Positions 1-9,059 of a stretch of 64,000 nucleotides of DNA are shown here, piece by piece. The notes beneath the pieces were generated by a model, which saw only the letters and a program-made list of their open reading frames with translations, had not been told where the DNA came from and made no database searches. Source of the DNA: Candidatus Blautia stercorigallinarum (GTDB lineage: Bacteria; Bacillota; Clostridia; Lachnospirales; Lachnospiraceae). Numbering within the stretch: the first letter of the stretch is position 1; the number at the start of each line of letters is the position of its first letter. The position numbers and the translations under genes were made by a program. The stretch is from NCBI GenBank assembly GCA_019112785.1, contig DXIQ01000092.1, positions 20,534 to 84,533 on the forward strand, in the 5' to 3' direction.

Positions 1-404
1 GCAGGAACCTTCTCCTTCCAGTTTTCCTCAGGCTCCATGCCTTCCCGGAAAGATACCAGGTAATCTGCCGCAGCTACCAGAGACATGGCCTTGCCTTTCT
101 TGCCTTCCGGAACTTCCCGGACGCTTATTACTTCCATGCCTTCTACCATAACCTGGTTCAGCCGCTCCACCGCTTCTTTAGAAGACATTGGCGTCTTCAG
201 CTCCAGGTCAAAATATTCTCCCTCACTGGTGACTCCTACGCCCAGAGGAGCCGCAAAAGACATGATCATATGGGGGCTGAAGCCTTCAGAATAAGCAGCG
301 TCCAGTCCCGCCCTTTTTACCGCTTTCTGAAAATACCGCATAATGTCCAGGTGTCCGATAAACTTCATAGCTCCCTGTTTTGCAAACTTAATTCTTACCT
401 TCAA
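1..404 (-). CDS. TIGR03936 family radical SAM-associated protein (DUF2344), partial
   Basis: N-terminal 134 residues of a protein whose C-terminus lies beyond the left edge. It begins KVRIKFAKQGAMKFIGHLD and carries a GFSPHM segment, both typical of the TIGR03936/DUF2344 family, which nearly always follows a TIGR03960 radical SAM gene. The start is a TTG preceded by AGGAGG with 8-nt spacing. It lies inside the end of the upstream gene (17-bp overlap), so the two are probably translationally coupled. In Clostridia this pair usually precedes an RNase E/G gene, which suggests a link to rRNA or tRNA metabolism. The biochemical role is unknown. Family call fairly sure, function open. Confidence 0.8.
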   Translation of the reverse strand, partial: MKVRIKFAKQGAMKFIGHLDIMRYFQKAVKRAGLDAAYSEGFSPHMIMSFAAPLGVGVTSEGEYFDLELKTPMSSKEAVERLNQVMVEGMEVISVREVPEGKKGKAMSLVAAADYLVSFREGMEPEENWKEKVP

Positions 405-2253
405 CGCAGACACCTCCTTTATATGCTCCTGCGCCGCAGCCGGAACACTGCTGGCGACAATTGGGGGTAACTTCCCCTTTCATGGCCTTTTCCCACTCTC
501 TCTTCAGGAAATTCTTGGTCACGCCGATGGAAATAAAATCCCAGGGGAAGATCTCGTCTAAGGGGCGTTCCCTTAAGGTATAAAATTCCGGATCAATGTC
601 CAGTTCTTCAAAGGCTTCCATCCAAAGGTCATAACGGAAATACTCAGACCAGGAATCGAAGATGGCTCCCTTCTTATAAGCAGTCTCCAGCACATCCGCC
701 ACTTTCCGGTCACCTCTGGCCAGGATCCCCTCCAGGACTGTGACATCCGCTTCATGATAATTATATTTAATGCTCTTCTGATTTAACTGAGCCCGGATCT
801 CTTCTTTTACTACTTTTGCCTTATCCAGGTAATCCTCCTTCCGGAACATCCCTGCCCACTGGAAAGGCGTAAAAGGCTTGGGCACAAAGAAGGAAGTGCT
901 GACCACGATCTGGCATCTGCCGTGGCGCTGATCCTTTGGTATCTCATAATATTTTTTGGCGATCTCCTCGGCAAGATGGGCGATTCCCTGCATATCTTCT
1001 TCTGTCTCGGTGGGAAGTCCCAGCATAAAGTACAGCTTTACTCTGGTCCATCCTCCCTGGAAAGCCCTGGCGGCTCCTTCCAGGATCACCTCTTCTGTAA
1101 GACCTTTGTTGATCACGTCCCGGAGTCTCTGGGAACCGGCTTCCGGAGCAAAGGTCAGACTGCTCTTTTTGATATCCTGGACCTTGCTCATCACGTCCAG
1201 GGAAAAGGCGTCGATCCGCAGAGAAGGAAGGGATATATTCACCTTCCGGGCAGAACATTCTTCGATCAGGTAATCGATCAGCTCCGGCAGTTTTGAATAG
1301 TCACTGGAACTTAAAGAGCTGAGAGAAATCTCCTCATGACCGGTGCTTTCTATAAGGGCTCTGGCTGTATCCTTCAAAAATTCCAGATCCCGCTCTCTGG
1401 TAGGACGGTAAAGCATGCCTGCCTGGCAGAACCTGCAGCCCCGGATGCATCCTCTCTGGATCTCCAGGACCACCCGGTCCTGAGTAGCCTTGATAAAAGG
1501 CACCACCGGCTTTCTGGGATAATAGGTGTGTGTCACATCCATGACCACCTGTTTCTCTATCTTCTCTTTTGCATGGGGATTATTAGGCGTAAAGGCTTTA
1601 ATAGTTCCGTCCTCATGATAATCCACATCATAAAAGGCCGGCACATAGATCCCCGGCACTTCCGCAGCCATTTCCAGAAATTCTTTTCTGGACTTTCCGG
1701 ATTTCTTCCATTCCTTATAAATATCTAAAAGATCATTGAATACAGTTTCTCCCTCCCCGATATAAAACATATCAAAAAAAGGGGCAAGAGGCTCCGGGTT
1801 ATAGGCACAGGGCCCGCCTCCCATGACAAAGGGATGATCCTTGGTCCTGTCTGCCGCACGAAGAGGGATCTGGCTTAAATCCAGTACCTGGAGGATATTT
1901 GTGTAGCACATCTCGTACTGAATCGTAATCCCCAGGAAGTCAAAATCCTTTACCGGATCCTGAGACTCCAGAGCAAAAAGAGGGATCTGTTTCTCCCTCA
2001 TGACCTTGTCCAGATCCGGCCAGGGAGAATAGACTCTCTCGCACCAGGTATCCTCTCTCTGGTTAAACATATCATAGAGGATCTGGATTCCCAGATGGGA
2101 CATACCGATTTCGTAGACGTCCGGGAATGCCATGACTATACGAATCGACACCTCATTTGCATCCTTCATTACACTGTTTACCTCATTCCCGATATACCGG
2201 GCAGGCTTCTCAATATTTAGTAATATTTCATCATTTAAAGCTAGTTTTCTCAT
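388..2253 (-). CDS. TIGR03960 family B12-binding radical SAM protein
   Basis: A 621-residue radical SAM enzyme. The N-terminal ~200 residues look like a cobalamin-binding-type Rossmann region (GMSHLGIQILYD, MGGGPCAYNPEPLAPF). The core carries the CX3CX2C cluster motif at C269, C273 and C276 (GCIRGCRFCQAG). The C-terminus has a second cysteine-rich stretch (CRQQCSGCGAG), possibly an extra metal or FeS site. It is partnered with the overlapping TIGR03936 gene. Substrate unknown; the family is inferred to modify RNA or protein because of its usual neighbours. It is transcribed from a clear sigma-A-type promoter just upstream and has an AGAGAGG ribosome binding site. Confidence 0.88.
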   Translation of the reverse strand: MRKLALNDEILLNIEKPARYIGNEVNSVMKDANEVSIRIVMAFPDVYEIGMSHLGIQILYDMFNQREDTWCERVYSPWPDLDKVMREKQIPLFALESQDPVKDFDFLGITIQYEMCYTNILQVLDLSQIPLRAADRTKDHPFVMGGGPCAYNPEPLAPFFDMFYIGEGETVFNDLLDIYKEWKKSGKSRKEFLEMAAEVPGIYVPAFYDVDYHEDGTIKAFTPNNPHAKEKIEKQVVMDVTHTYYPRKPVVPFIKATQDRVVLEIQRGCIRGCRFCQAGMLYRPTRERDLEFLKDTARALIESTGHEEISLSSLSSSDYSKLPELIDYLIEECSARKVNISLPSLRIDAFSLDVMSKVQDIKKSSLTFAPEAGSQRLRDVINKGLTEEVILEGAARAFQGGWTRVKLYFMLGLPTETEEDMQGIAHLAEEIAKKYYEIPKDQRHGRCQIVVSTSFFVPKPFTPFQWAGMFRKEDYLDKAKVVKEEIRAQLNQKSIKYNYHEADVTVLEGILARGDRKVADVLETAYKKGAIFDSWSEYFRYDLWMEAFEELDIDPEFYTLRERPLDEIFPWDFISIGVTKNFLKREWEKAMKGEVTPNCRQQCSGCGAGAYKGGVCVEGKN

Positions 2254-2328
2254 AAAAACCTCTCTTATTTTGTGAAGTTTGTCATTATATATCGTGGATC
2301 AACTCATTTTGACGATATAATCCGTGCT

Positions 2329-2357
2329 ATTATATACCCTGTAGGGGAGAACTTCAA
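2329..2357 (-). promoter_or_regulatory. Promoter of the radical SAM pair
   Basis: On the minus strand TTGAAG and TATAAT are separated by exactly 17 bp, about 75 bp upstream of the TIGR03960 start. The -35 box overlaps the stop codon of the neighbouring ATPase-like gene. Confidence 0.75.
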
Positions 2358-4060
2358 GCAAATATTTCCCCCTCGCCAATAAGCCGGACCTTACAGCGTT
2401 TCTTATAACATGCGATACCATATTTCAGGATATGCTCTATCCCTTCTTCCTGAAGTTCTTCCTGATATCCTTTGCGCTCAATTTGCTGCAAGGCTTCTTG
2501 GCAGGCTTCCTCCAGTTTACCGTTTTCTGCATATTTCACCTCAATTACAATACCGATTTCTTCGTCCTCACTCCTCACAAGAATATCACTGTAGCCGTCT
2601 CCAGATTCTTCATTAGAAGATATGATCCATGTATCCTTATAGCCCAGGAGGCCCAAAAGGATACCATGATAAAAATTTTCCTTCTTTGATTTTTTCACAA
2701 ACGTATCCCGGATACTGATCGTCTTTCGCAGATAGTCCGAAAATCTCTTCTCCACTTCCTCTGCCTCTCCTTTTTGAAGAGCGTTGCAAAAAGCATTTAC
2801 AGCATCCCCGTTCTTTTTGATATTCTCCTTAAAAAAATCCATGATCTGTTCTATAAAGATCTCACGGATCTCCATGTTTGGAATTGCCAGATAAAAGCTT
2901 TTTCTTTCCGGTTTTCCACGCTGTGTAAGGTAACCGGTAGTAAAAAGAATACTCCAAATATTGTCAATAGAATTGTACATATCTTTATAAGTCAGTTCCT
3001 GATGGATTTCTTTTTTAATAACCTCTCCTGCAACAAGTCTTTCAATCTCGTTCTTTGTTGTACCGATGTCCGCTCCCTGGATAAACTTCCTTACCACTTC
3101 ATTACTGCTGGTATTAGACCAATAGTTCTGGGGCAAAGCATTACTATCGGCACGGAGTTCATCACAATAGTTGACAACATCCCAGGGACAATACACTTCC
3201 ACATTGCCAAACCGATATCCGTCATACCATTCCTTAACATCTCCATAATTCCGGGAAAGATCATAGTATTCTAACAGTTCCCTTACTTCACTGTCTGTAA
3301 ATCCAAAGTATTCATCAAATCGCACATCTGCCACAGACAAAACCTTCAGATTGTTCAAGCCGGTAAAAATACTTTCTTTGGAGATACGCATACAGCCGGT
3401 CAGCACTGCCAATTCCAGACTGTCATTGGTCTTCAATGCCTGTTGAAACAGATTGCGGATCAATACGATCATCTGATCATAATATCCCTGTTCAAAAGCT
3501 TTTGATAATGGCACATCATACTCATCTATCAGAAGGATTACTTTCCATCCATAATGTTTTTCCAAAAGTTCCGACAATATCTTTAAGCTGCTGTATAGAA
3601 CAGCTTCACTCATATCTGCCCGCAGCAATGCCGTATAAGCATCTTTATCATAAATTGTAAGACGGTCACTGTTTAAAAGATGCTGAAACCTCCGTGCTTC
3701 TCCATTGATGATCTGAACTGCCAATTCCCTGGCCGTATTAAAAGAGCCTGCATCAATTCCTTTCAAAGATATTGAAATCACCGGAAATTTTCCCATATAT
3801 TCTTCACACAATGAAACCTCTTTTGAAATTTCCAGTCCCTCAAAGATTTCTTTCCTACCGCCCAGTTCAAAGAAACTTTTCAGCATACTCATGTTTAATG
3901 ACTTTCCAAACCTTCTCGGGCGGGTAAACAGCGTTACCTTTCCCCAGTTCTCAAGGAGTTCTTTGATCAATCCCGTTTTATCCACATAGTAAAAGCCTTT
4001 CGTCCGAATTTCTTCAAAATTTTCAATCCCGATGGGAAGTTTCTTTTTTCTGGCTTCCAT
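2354..4060 (-). CDS. AAA-ATPase-like / PD-(D/E)XK nuclease superfamily protein
   Basis: A 568-residue protein of the PF09820 (AAA-ATPase_like) plus PF08011 (PDDEXK_9) architecture, common and multicopy in gut Bacteroidetes and Lachnospiraceae. The N-terminus has LPIGIENFEEIR and the diagnostic RPRRFGKS nucleotide-binding loop at residues 47-54. LLIDEYDVPL is the Walker B-like segment. The C-terminal ~90 residues contain D492 (YSDIL) and E507-V-K509, the PD-(D/E)XK catalytic pattern. It stands alone, with its own promoter upstream and a hairpin separating it from the lipoprotein gene. The function of the family is not established; involvement with mobile DNA or defence is only a guess. The reading frame looks intact. 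Confidence 0.85.
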   Translation of the reverse strand: MEARKKKLPIGIENFEEIRTKGFYYVDKTGLIKELLENWGKVTLFTRPRRFGKSLNMSMLKSFFELGGRKEIFEGLEISKEVSLCEEYMGKFPVISISLKGIDAGSFNTARELAVQIINGEARRFQHLLNSDRLTIYDKDAYTALLRADMSEAVLYSSLKILSELLEKHYGWKVILLIDEYDVPLSKAFEQGYYDQMIVLIRNLFQQALKTNDSLELAVLTGCMRISKESIFTGLNNLKVLSVADVRFDEYFGFTDSEVRELLEYYDLSRNYGDVKEWYDGYRFGNVEVYCPWDVVNYCDELRADSNALPQNYWSNTSSNEVVRKFIQGADIGTTKNEIERLVAGEVIKKEIHQELTYKDMYNSIDNIWSILFTTGYLTQRGKPERKSFYLAIPNMEIREIFIEQIMDFFKENIKKNGDAVNAFCNALQKGEAEEVEKRFSDYLRKTISIRDTFVKKSKKENFYHGILLGLLGYKDTWIISSNEESGDGYSDILVRSEDEEIGIVIEVKYAENGKLEEACQEALQQIERKGYQEELQEEGIEHILKYGIACYKKRCKVRLIGEGEIFA

Positions 4061-4146
4061 TTCGTATTCTTTCTCCTCTCTGGTTTCCCCTTTAGGGGTA
4101 ATCCATCACATCATTCTGTTCTGATACACAAGGCTTCTTTCTATTT

Positions 4147-4175
4147 ATTATACTGAAGTATTTCCAGGATTACAA
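4147..4175 (-). promoter_or_regulatory. Promoter of the AAA-like/PDDEXK gene
   Basis: TTGTAA and TATAAT with a 17-bp spacer on the minus strand, ~90 bp upstream of the start codon. Confidence 0.7.
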
Positions 4176-4221
4176 GAAAAGCCGCCGTATCTTTTGGCAC
4201 AAGCCAAATGACACGACAGCT
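4176..4221 (-). terminator. Hairpin terminator after the lipoprotein gene
   Basis: On the minus strand AGCTGTCGT pairs with ATACGGCGGCT around an inner TTTGGC/GCCAAA stem, followed by TTTTCTT. It lies just downstream of the carbohydrate-binding lipoprotein. Its outer stem belongs to the recurrent GAGCTGYCGYA hairpin group seen elsewhere in the window. Confidence 0.65.
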
Positions 4222-4246
4222 GTTCGATTTTTATTTGTGTACTTAC

Positions 4247-6280
4247 TTAACCGGCCTCCACTTCCTCTGAAGCGGTTCCCACTGTAAGGGTATAGCTTTC
4301 CCCGGACACCAGATCCGGACTGCTTAGGATGACTACGGCAAAGGACAGATCCGGAGTCACATCCAGGACAACATTGCCGCTGGAGTCTGTAAGAGTAACC
4401 TCTGTACCGGCAGACTGCTCGCCTACGCTGACGGATATGACGCCCTGCTGTGCATCACTGAATGTCTGAGCCATCCCCGAAGCCCCTGTTCCGATAAAAG
4501 TTCCTCCTGTGATCCGGGCAGTCGTATCGTAATCCAGGGTGGAAGTATCTCCCTGGGTAGGTCCTGCCACCACCGTATATCCTCCGGTTATTTCCAGAGA
4601 TCCATTTGCGTCAATACCATCTCCGGAGGCAGTAATATTCAAAGTTCCCCCTGAAATTAAAATGGTGCCGTCTGAAGAAGAGGAACCCGGGCCTCCTCCC
4701 CCGAACATTCCGTCTCTTCCCCCCTGGGTCCCGCTGGAGTCTGTGCCGCCTGCCGCATTCAGGCCGTCGTCGCTGGCTGTAAGGGTGATATCCCCGCCCT
4801 GTATCTCAAGGTGGAGGGCCTCCAGCCCCTCATAGCTTTCTGAAATATTCATGGTCCCTGCTGCCACCGTCAGGTTTTCGTCAGCATGAACAGCGTCATC
4901 CCCTGAAGCAATTTCAAAAACGCCGTCTTTTATGGTAATAGAGCTATTGGAATGTATAGAATCATCTGCAGAGTCAATGGTAAAGCTTCCACCCGAGATC
5001 AGCAGATCTCCTGCGGCTTTGACTCCTTTCATGCTGGTGCTGCTCTCTTCCTCTGTTGACTTGGAACCGTCTGCGGAAGAATCTTCTGCCGGATCTGAAT
5101 TTTCTGCAGTTGAACTTTCTGTAGTTGAACTTTCTGTGGATAGACTTTCTGCGGAAAGATTTTCTACGGAAACAGAAGGCTTGGCCGGAGAAGCGATCTC
5201 GGAAGAACCTGCCTCCCCGCTCTCGCTGCGGCCGCCGGTCCTGCCAGGAGCCTGGCCTTCTCCTCCCTGGCCCTTTCCTGCAGGACTGCCGCCTCCCGGA
5301 CCGCCGCCTCCCCGGAATTCACCCCAGGAATCCGAGGATTCTTTTGTCCCGTTTTCGCTGCCGCCTCCTGCCTGGATCTGGAAAGTTCCCGCTGCGATCT
5401 GCATATAGGACCCGGCGCTGATGCCGTCTCCTTCTGCCTCCACAGCTATGGTCCCATCGGAAATATAAACAAATCCCAGGGAAGGGTCCTCATCATTTTC
5501 TGCGTGGATACCGTCCTTGCCTGCAGTCACAGTAAGCTGGCTGCCGCCGGTGATCCTGATGCTGTCATTTGCTTTCAGTCCATGAGAAGCTGCTGTAATA
5601 TTGTAGGTCCCATCGGTGATCGCCAGATCATCATTGGATACGATCCCATGGCCTCCGGGAGAAGATATGGTAAGAGTACCTGTACCGTTCAGAGTCAGAT
5701 CCTGTTTTGAATAAATAACCGAATCAATATTGCTGTCATCAATGGCAGTATAGGTTCCGCTGTTGGAAAGAGTATTTTCACTTTCTTCCGCCAGAGTGAG
5801 GAATACCTTGTCCGCCTCCAGGATATACAGAGGCGCGGAAGTTTCACTGTTGATCTCCACGCCCTCAAAGATCAGCCGGACCTTGGCAGTATCCGGCGCA
5901 TTTACTATGATCATCCCGTCGCTTAAAGTTCCGGATATCAGATAGGTGCCTTCCTCCGTTATGGTGATTGTGCCCTCTGAAATCTCTACGCTGTCTGAAC
6001 CGGAAGAAGGGGTAGTTCCGCTTAAGGTAACGGACACACAGTCCTCCTCCTGGTAATCTTCTTCATAATCTCTGTCCGTAAACATATCTTCGTCAGTCTG
6101 TTCTTCAGCAGATACCGACTGGCTCGTTTCTTCTGTATCGGCTGTATTTTCTGAATTTTCCTCTGCCTCCCGGGCTTCCTGGCTGCTGTCCGAAGTGCTG
6201 CCGATGTTCAGGCTTGCGCAGCCGGAACCGGCAGATACTGTCAGAAGCAGGATCATTAAAAGAACAAGCTTTTTTTTCAT
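4247..6280 (-). CDS. Carbohydrate-binding domain lipoprotein (Cthe_2159-like beta-helix)
   Basis: A 677-residue exported lipoprotein. Residues 1-20 form a signal peptide ending in a lipobox with C21 (SAGSGC). Next comes an acidic linker (about 25-80), then repeated short beta-strand motifs such as DGTYNITA, GIHAENDED and GDDAVHAD. These resemble the parallel beta-helix of the Cthe_2159/DUF4353 family, known to bind cellulose and pectin-like acidic sugars. A Gly-rich then Ser/Thr/Glu-rich low-complexity insert (about 305-417, with STESSTTESST) splits the helix into two lobes. It follows the DUF4956 gene by 19 bp and so is probably the last gene of that operon. Likely displayed on the outer face of the membrane. 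Family call good; ligand unknown. Confidence 0.8.
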   Translation of the reverse strand: MKKKLVLLMILLLTVSAGSGCASLNIGSTSDSSQEAREAEENSENTADTEETSQSVSAEEQTDEDMFTDRDYEEDYQEEDCVSVTLSGTTPSSGSDSVEISEGTITITEEGTYLISGTLSDGMIIVNAPDTAKVRLIFEGVEINSETSAPLYILEADKVFLTLAEESENTLSNSGTYTAIDDSNIDSVIYSKQDLTLNGTGTLTISSPGGHGIVSNDDLAITDGTYNITAASHGLKANDSIRITGGSQLTVTAGKDGIHAENDEDPSLGFVYISDGTIAVEAEGDGISAGSYMQIAAGTFQIQAGGGSENGTKESSDSWGEFRGGGGPGGGSPAGKGQGGEGQAPGRTGGRSESGEAGSSEIASPAKPSVSVENLSAESLSTESSTTESSTAENSDPAEDSSADGSKSTEEESSTSMKGVKAAGDLLISGGSFTIDSADDSIHSNSSITIKDGVFEIASGDDAVHADENLTVAAGTMNISESYEGLEALHLEIQGGDITLTASDDGLNAAGGTDSSGTQGGRDGMFGGGGPGSSSSDGTILISGGTLNITASGDGIDANGSLEITGGYTVVAGPTQGDTSTLDYDTTARITGGTFIGTGASGMAQTFSDAQQGVISVSVGEQSAGTEVTLTDSSGNVVLDVTPDLSFAVVILSSPDLVSGESYTLTVGTASEEVEAG

Positions 6281-6299
6281 AAGGCAAGATCTCCTTTCA

Positions 6300-6995
6300 C
6301 TAAAGCTCCGTTATAGTTGTCTCCTGTCTGGAAACTGCGATTTCCAGATTTCCGTTTCTGCACCGGATCTTATCGATCATTTCTTTTTCTTTGGCTGCGT
6401 CCCGGAGAGTGATATGATAAGTCAGCCGGAACAGGCTTCCCATGTTGGTGGTCTTTACGCCGATCAGCTCATGGGAAACGGCGTATTCCTGGAAAATATC
6501 ATCGAAAATTTCTGTGTAGTCCAGATCCTCGGGAATGGTTATAGCAAAGGTCTTATAGACCGCTCCATTCTTTTTGGCCCCGAAATCAAGACGGTTATAG
6601 ATCATAAAGATCAGGCTTAAGACCAGGGTAAAAAGCGCCGCAAATCCCAGATAGCCCATTCCTGTGATCAGACCGGCTCCCATGGCAAGAAATAACGTAC
6701 AGATTTCTCTGGCAGTGCCGGGAACAGAGCGGAAACGTACCAGGCTGAAAGCTCCCGCGACTGCCACTCCGGTCCCCACATTGCCGTTAACCATCATGAT
6801 CACCACACACACCACTGCAGGCAGCAGGGCCAAGGTCACCACAAAGCTTTTGGTATACCGGGTGCGGTACATATAGGCAAAGGCCATGACAAGGCCCAGG
6901 ATCAACGCCGTTGCCAGGCACAGCATAAAATCTCTTACGCTGATCACTTTGGTAAGATCTGTGTCAAATAATCCTTGAAATATTGTTTCAGGCAT
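6300..6995 (-). CDS. DUF4956 domain-containing membrane protein
   Basis: A 231-residue integral membrane protein with about four N-terminal transmembrane segments (for example LCLATALILGLVMAFAYMY and GYLGFAALFTLVLSLIFMIY). A conserved loop, GNVGTGVAVAGAFSLVRFRS, lies between them, and a soluble C-terminal half follows with an ACT-like or ferredoxin-like strand pattern. DUF4956 proteins are regularly encoded next to bacterial VTC-domain proteins, as here (8-bp overlap). This suggests a membrane partner for polyphosphate or surface polymer synthesis. No enzymatic activity is known. Confidence 0.85.
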   Translation of the reverse strand: MPETIFQGLFDTDLTKVISVRDFMLCLATALILGLVMAFAYMYRTRYTKSFVVTLALLPAVVCVVIMMVNGNVGTGVAVAGAFSLVRFRSVPGTAREICTLFLAMGAGLITGMGYLGFAALFTLVLSLIFMIYNRLDFGAKKNGAVYKTFAITIPEDLDYTEIFDDIFQEYAVSHELIGVKTTNMGSLFRLTYHITLRDAAKEKEMIDKIRCRNGNLEIAVSRQETTITEL

Positions 6996-7710
6996 GAAGT
7001 CGTACCTCCTGTTTCAGTTTTGGATAGATCATAGTCTGATAAGCAGTTCCATATTTGGAAAAAGAAGTTTTATAAATGTGTTCCTGTGACAGTACATGGA
7101 CCATCCACAGAGGGATACCCCCTGAACACTTGATCTCCATCAGGACGCTTCCTTCCGGAAGGATAGGCGTGCCGTAAACTTCCGACTCCAGGGACAGGTC
7201 CTCCTGCCGGCACAGGATTTTTTCATCAAAGGTCACCCGGAAATCTGAATGATCTTTAGAATAGTAGGCTTCTCTTTCGTAGGAGAGAAATACCGCCGGA
7301 TGAAGATCCTGATAATACTGAAAGAAATAATCAATTTCTTCAGATATCTGACTGTCCTGGCTGCAATGGCGTTCTCCTGATACCCATTCCATGGCTTCTT
7401 TTTCCGGAAGGGGTATCCTTCGCTTATATACGATCTTCTTGTACTTTTTCTTCAGTTCCACAAAGACTGTGCTGTCAGGCATGGCCTGACTGTAGCTCCG
7501 GATCCTCAGCTTTTCTTTATAAGCGGGCTTTTCAATAGAGTGACGGACCAGCCGGTATGTATCTGTATCAAAATACAGGTTCCGGATCGTGGTCCGCCCA
7601 TACTGGTCCAGGGACATATAGGGTTCCATGGCCTGAAGCATTTTTTCTTTCTGCTGGGGATTCAGCAGATATTTCATTTCATATCTTTTAAAAACCTTTT
7701 GGATTGGCAT
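6988..7710 (-). CDS. VTC-domain polyphosphate polymerase-like protein
   Basis: A 240-residue protein of the VTC (vacuolar transporter chaperone) catalytic-tunnel superfamily. It has YEMKYLL near the N-terminus, a basic NLYFDTDTYRLVRHSIEKP segment, KEKLRIRSY, FVELKKKYK and a distal LMEIKC. These conserved basic and acidic positions line the polyphosphate tunnel in eukaryotic Vtc4. The ATG chosen has a CAGGGGG ribosome binding site; a longer frame extends 51 codons upstream into the kinase gene but lacks one. It may polymerise phosphate from ATP at the membrane with the overlapping DUF4956 protein; bacterial members are little characterised. Confidence 0.82.
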   Translation of the reverse strand: MPIQKVFKRYEMKYLLNPQQKEKMLQAMEPYMSLDQYGRTTIRNLYFDTDTYRLVRHSIEKPAYKEKLRIRSYSQAMPDSTVFVELKKKYKKIVYKRRIPLPEKEAMEWVSGERHCSQDSQISEEIDYFFQYYQDLHPAVFLSYEREAYYSKDHSDFRVTFDEKILCRQEDLSLESEVYGTPILPEGSVLMEIKCSGGIPLWMVHVLSQEHIYKTSFSKYGTAYQTMIYPKLKQEVRLHA

Positions 7711-7793
7711 AAATAATTCCCCCTGTACTTTTGATGCTCCTATTGTACAGAGGGAAGATTGAAGTTTTATTGAAGACACAGATTTTTCATATT

Positions 7794-9059
7794 TTAACTT
7801 TTCGGAGTATTTCCTTTCTGCAGGGGCAGCTTCACGAGAAAGATCACCATTCCATCCCTGCACTGGACCTGGATAGAGCCTTTATGAGTCTGGGCGATGG
7901 CTTTGGCAATGGCAAGCCCCAGGCCGTAATGACCATCTTCTGCAGCCCTGGCCTGATCACTGCGGTAGAACCGTTCAAAAAGATGCTTTCTCTGTTCCTC
8001 GGGTATTTCCCTGCCTTCATTTGCCACAGACAGAACAGCGCTGTTTTTTACCCTTTTCAGTTCCAGATCTACCTCTTTTCCCTGGCTTCCATGGCGGATC
8101 CCGTTATCAATAAGGATAGAGGTCAGCTGTTTCAGCTGTACGCTGTTCCCATTGACCCAGATTTCTTCTTCTATGCTGCTGTTTAGAGCCAGTCCCTTTT
8201 CATAAGCCACCGGTTCAAAAGGCAGGGTTTCCCCCCAGACCAGATGGCTGAGATCCAGAGGCTCCATCTGGGAGCTGGCATTTTCCGCTCTTGCCAGATC
8301 CAGAAGCTGGGTGATCAGGGCCGACATCCGCTGATTTTCATACTGGATATTGGACAGCCACTGATTCTCTCCTATCTCTCTTGTAAGAAGCTCCAGATTA
8401 GCATTGATCACCGCCGCCGGAGTTTTCAGTTCGTGGCCTGCATCGGAGACAAACTGCTTCTGCCGTTCATAATTTTCTTCCAGCGGGGCCAGGATCTTCC
8501 CTGCCATATAATTGGCCAGTAAAAAGATCAGCACCAGGGCAATGCCTCCAAAGATCAGCGTATAGGTCACCAGAGTTCCTGCGCTTTCCAGCATCAAGGT
8601 ATTGTCCAGAAAAGCCACCAGGATATACCCTCCCTTGTCCTTCTTTTCATACAGGAGACTTCCTTTCTTACCTTTTTCTTTTTCTTCTTCCAGGATCCCT
8701 TCTGCCAGCTTGGTAAGTTCTTCTTCGCTGTAGGCGGATACCTCCCCATTATCCACTGCCAGGACTTCCCTCTCCGGAGAGAACACTACAGAATAAAAAG
8801 TGGAAAGTTCCAGCATAGGACGTTTTCCCCGGGGATCTCCCCTTTCATCCCGATCTCCCTGGATATCCGGTCCATCGCCGTTTTTCGTCTTTGGATAGAT
8901 ATACCCCTCCACATAATGATCCAGAAGATCCCGGTTTTCTTCTGTCATGTCGCTGTAACTGGCTAAATAAATGGTACAGAGGGTTCCTGCCAGTAAAAGG
9001 ACCAGGATCAGCATAATGGAGGCCACGATCTTTCTTTTAGATTTCTTAAACATCTTCAT
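7794..9059 (-). CDS. Sensor histidine kinase
   Basis: A 421-residue two-component kinase. TM1 is at about 11-33, an extracytoplasmic sensor region at about 34-160, and TM2 at about 162-186. DAGHELKTP carries the phosphoaccepting H209. The catalytic domain has the N box (LIDNGIRHG) and G box (GHYGLGLAIAKA). The sensor loop has a low-complexity charged stretch (GPDIQGDRDERGDPRGKRP). It overlaps the response regulator by 14 bp. The VTC/DUF4956/lipoprotein genes follow after 83 bp and are plausible targets. Signal unknown. Confidence 0.93.
   Translation of the reverse strand: MKMFKKSKRKIVASIMLILVLLLAGTLCTIYLASYSDMTEENRDLLDHYVEGYIYPKTKNGDGPDIQGDRDERGDPRGKRPMLELSTFYSVVFSPEREVLAVDNGEVSAYSEEELTKLAEGILEEEKEKGKKGSLLYEKKDKGGYILVAFLDNTLMLESAGTLVTYTLIFGGIALVLIFLLANYMAGKILAPLEENYERQKQFVSDAGHELKTPAAVINANLELLTREIGENQWLSNIQYENQRMSALITQLLDLARAENASSQMEPLDLSHLVWGETLPFEPVAYEKGLALNSSIEEEIWVNGNSVQLKQLTSILIDNGIRHGSQGKEVDLELKRVKNSAVLSVANEGREIPEEQRKHLFERFYRSDQARAAEDGHYGLGLAIAKAIAQTHKGSIQVQCRDGMVIFLVKLPLQKGNTPKS

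Noticed and set aside
6988..7863. Long start for the VTC protein
   Set aside because: The extra 51 codons run into the kinase gene and lack a ribosome binding site; the internal ATG has a strong one.
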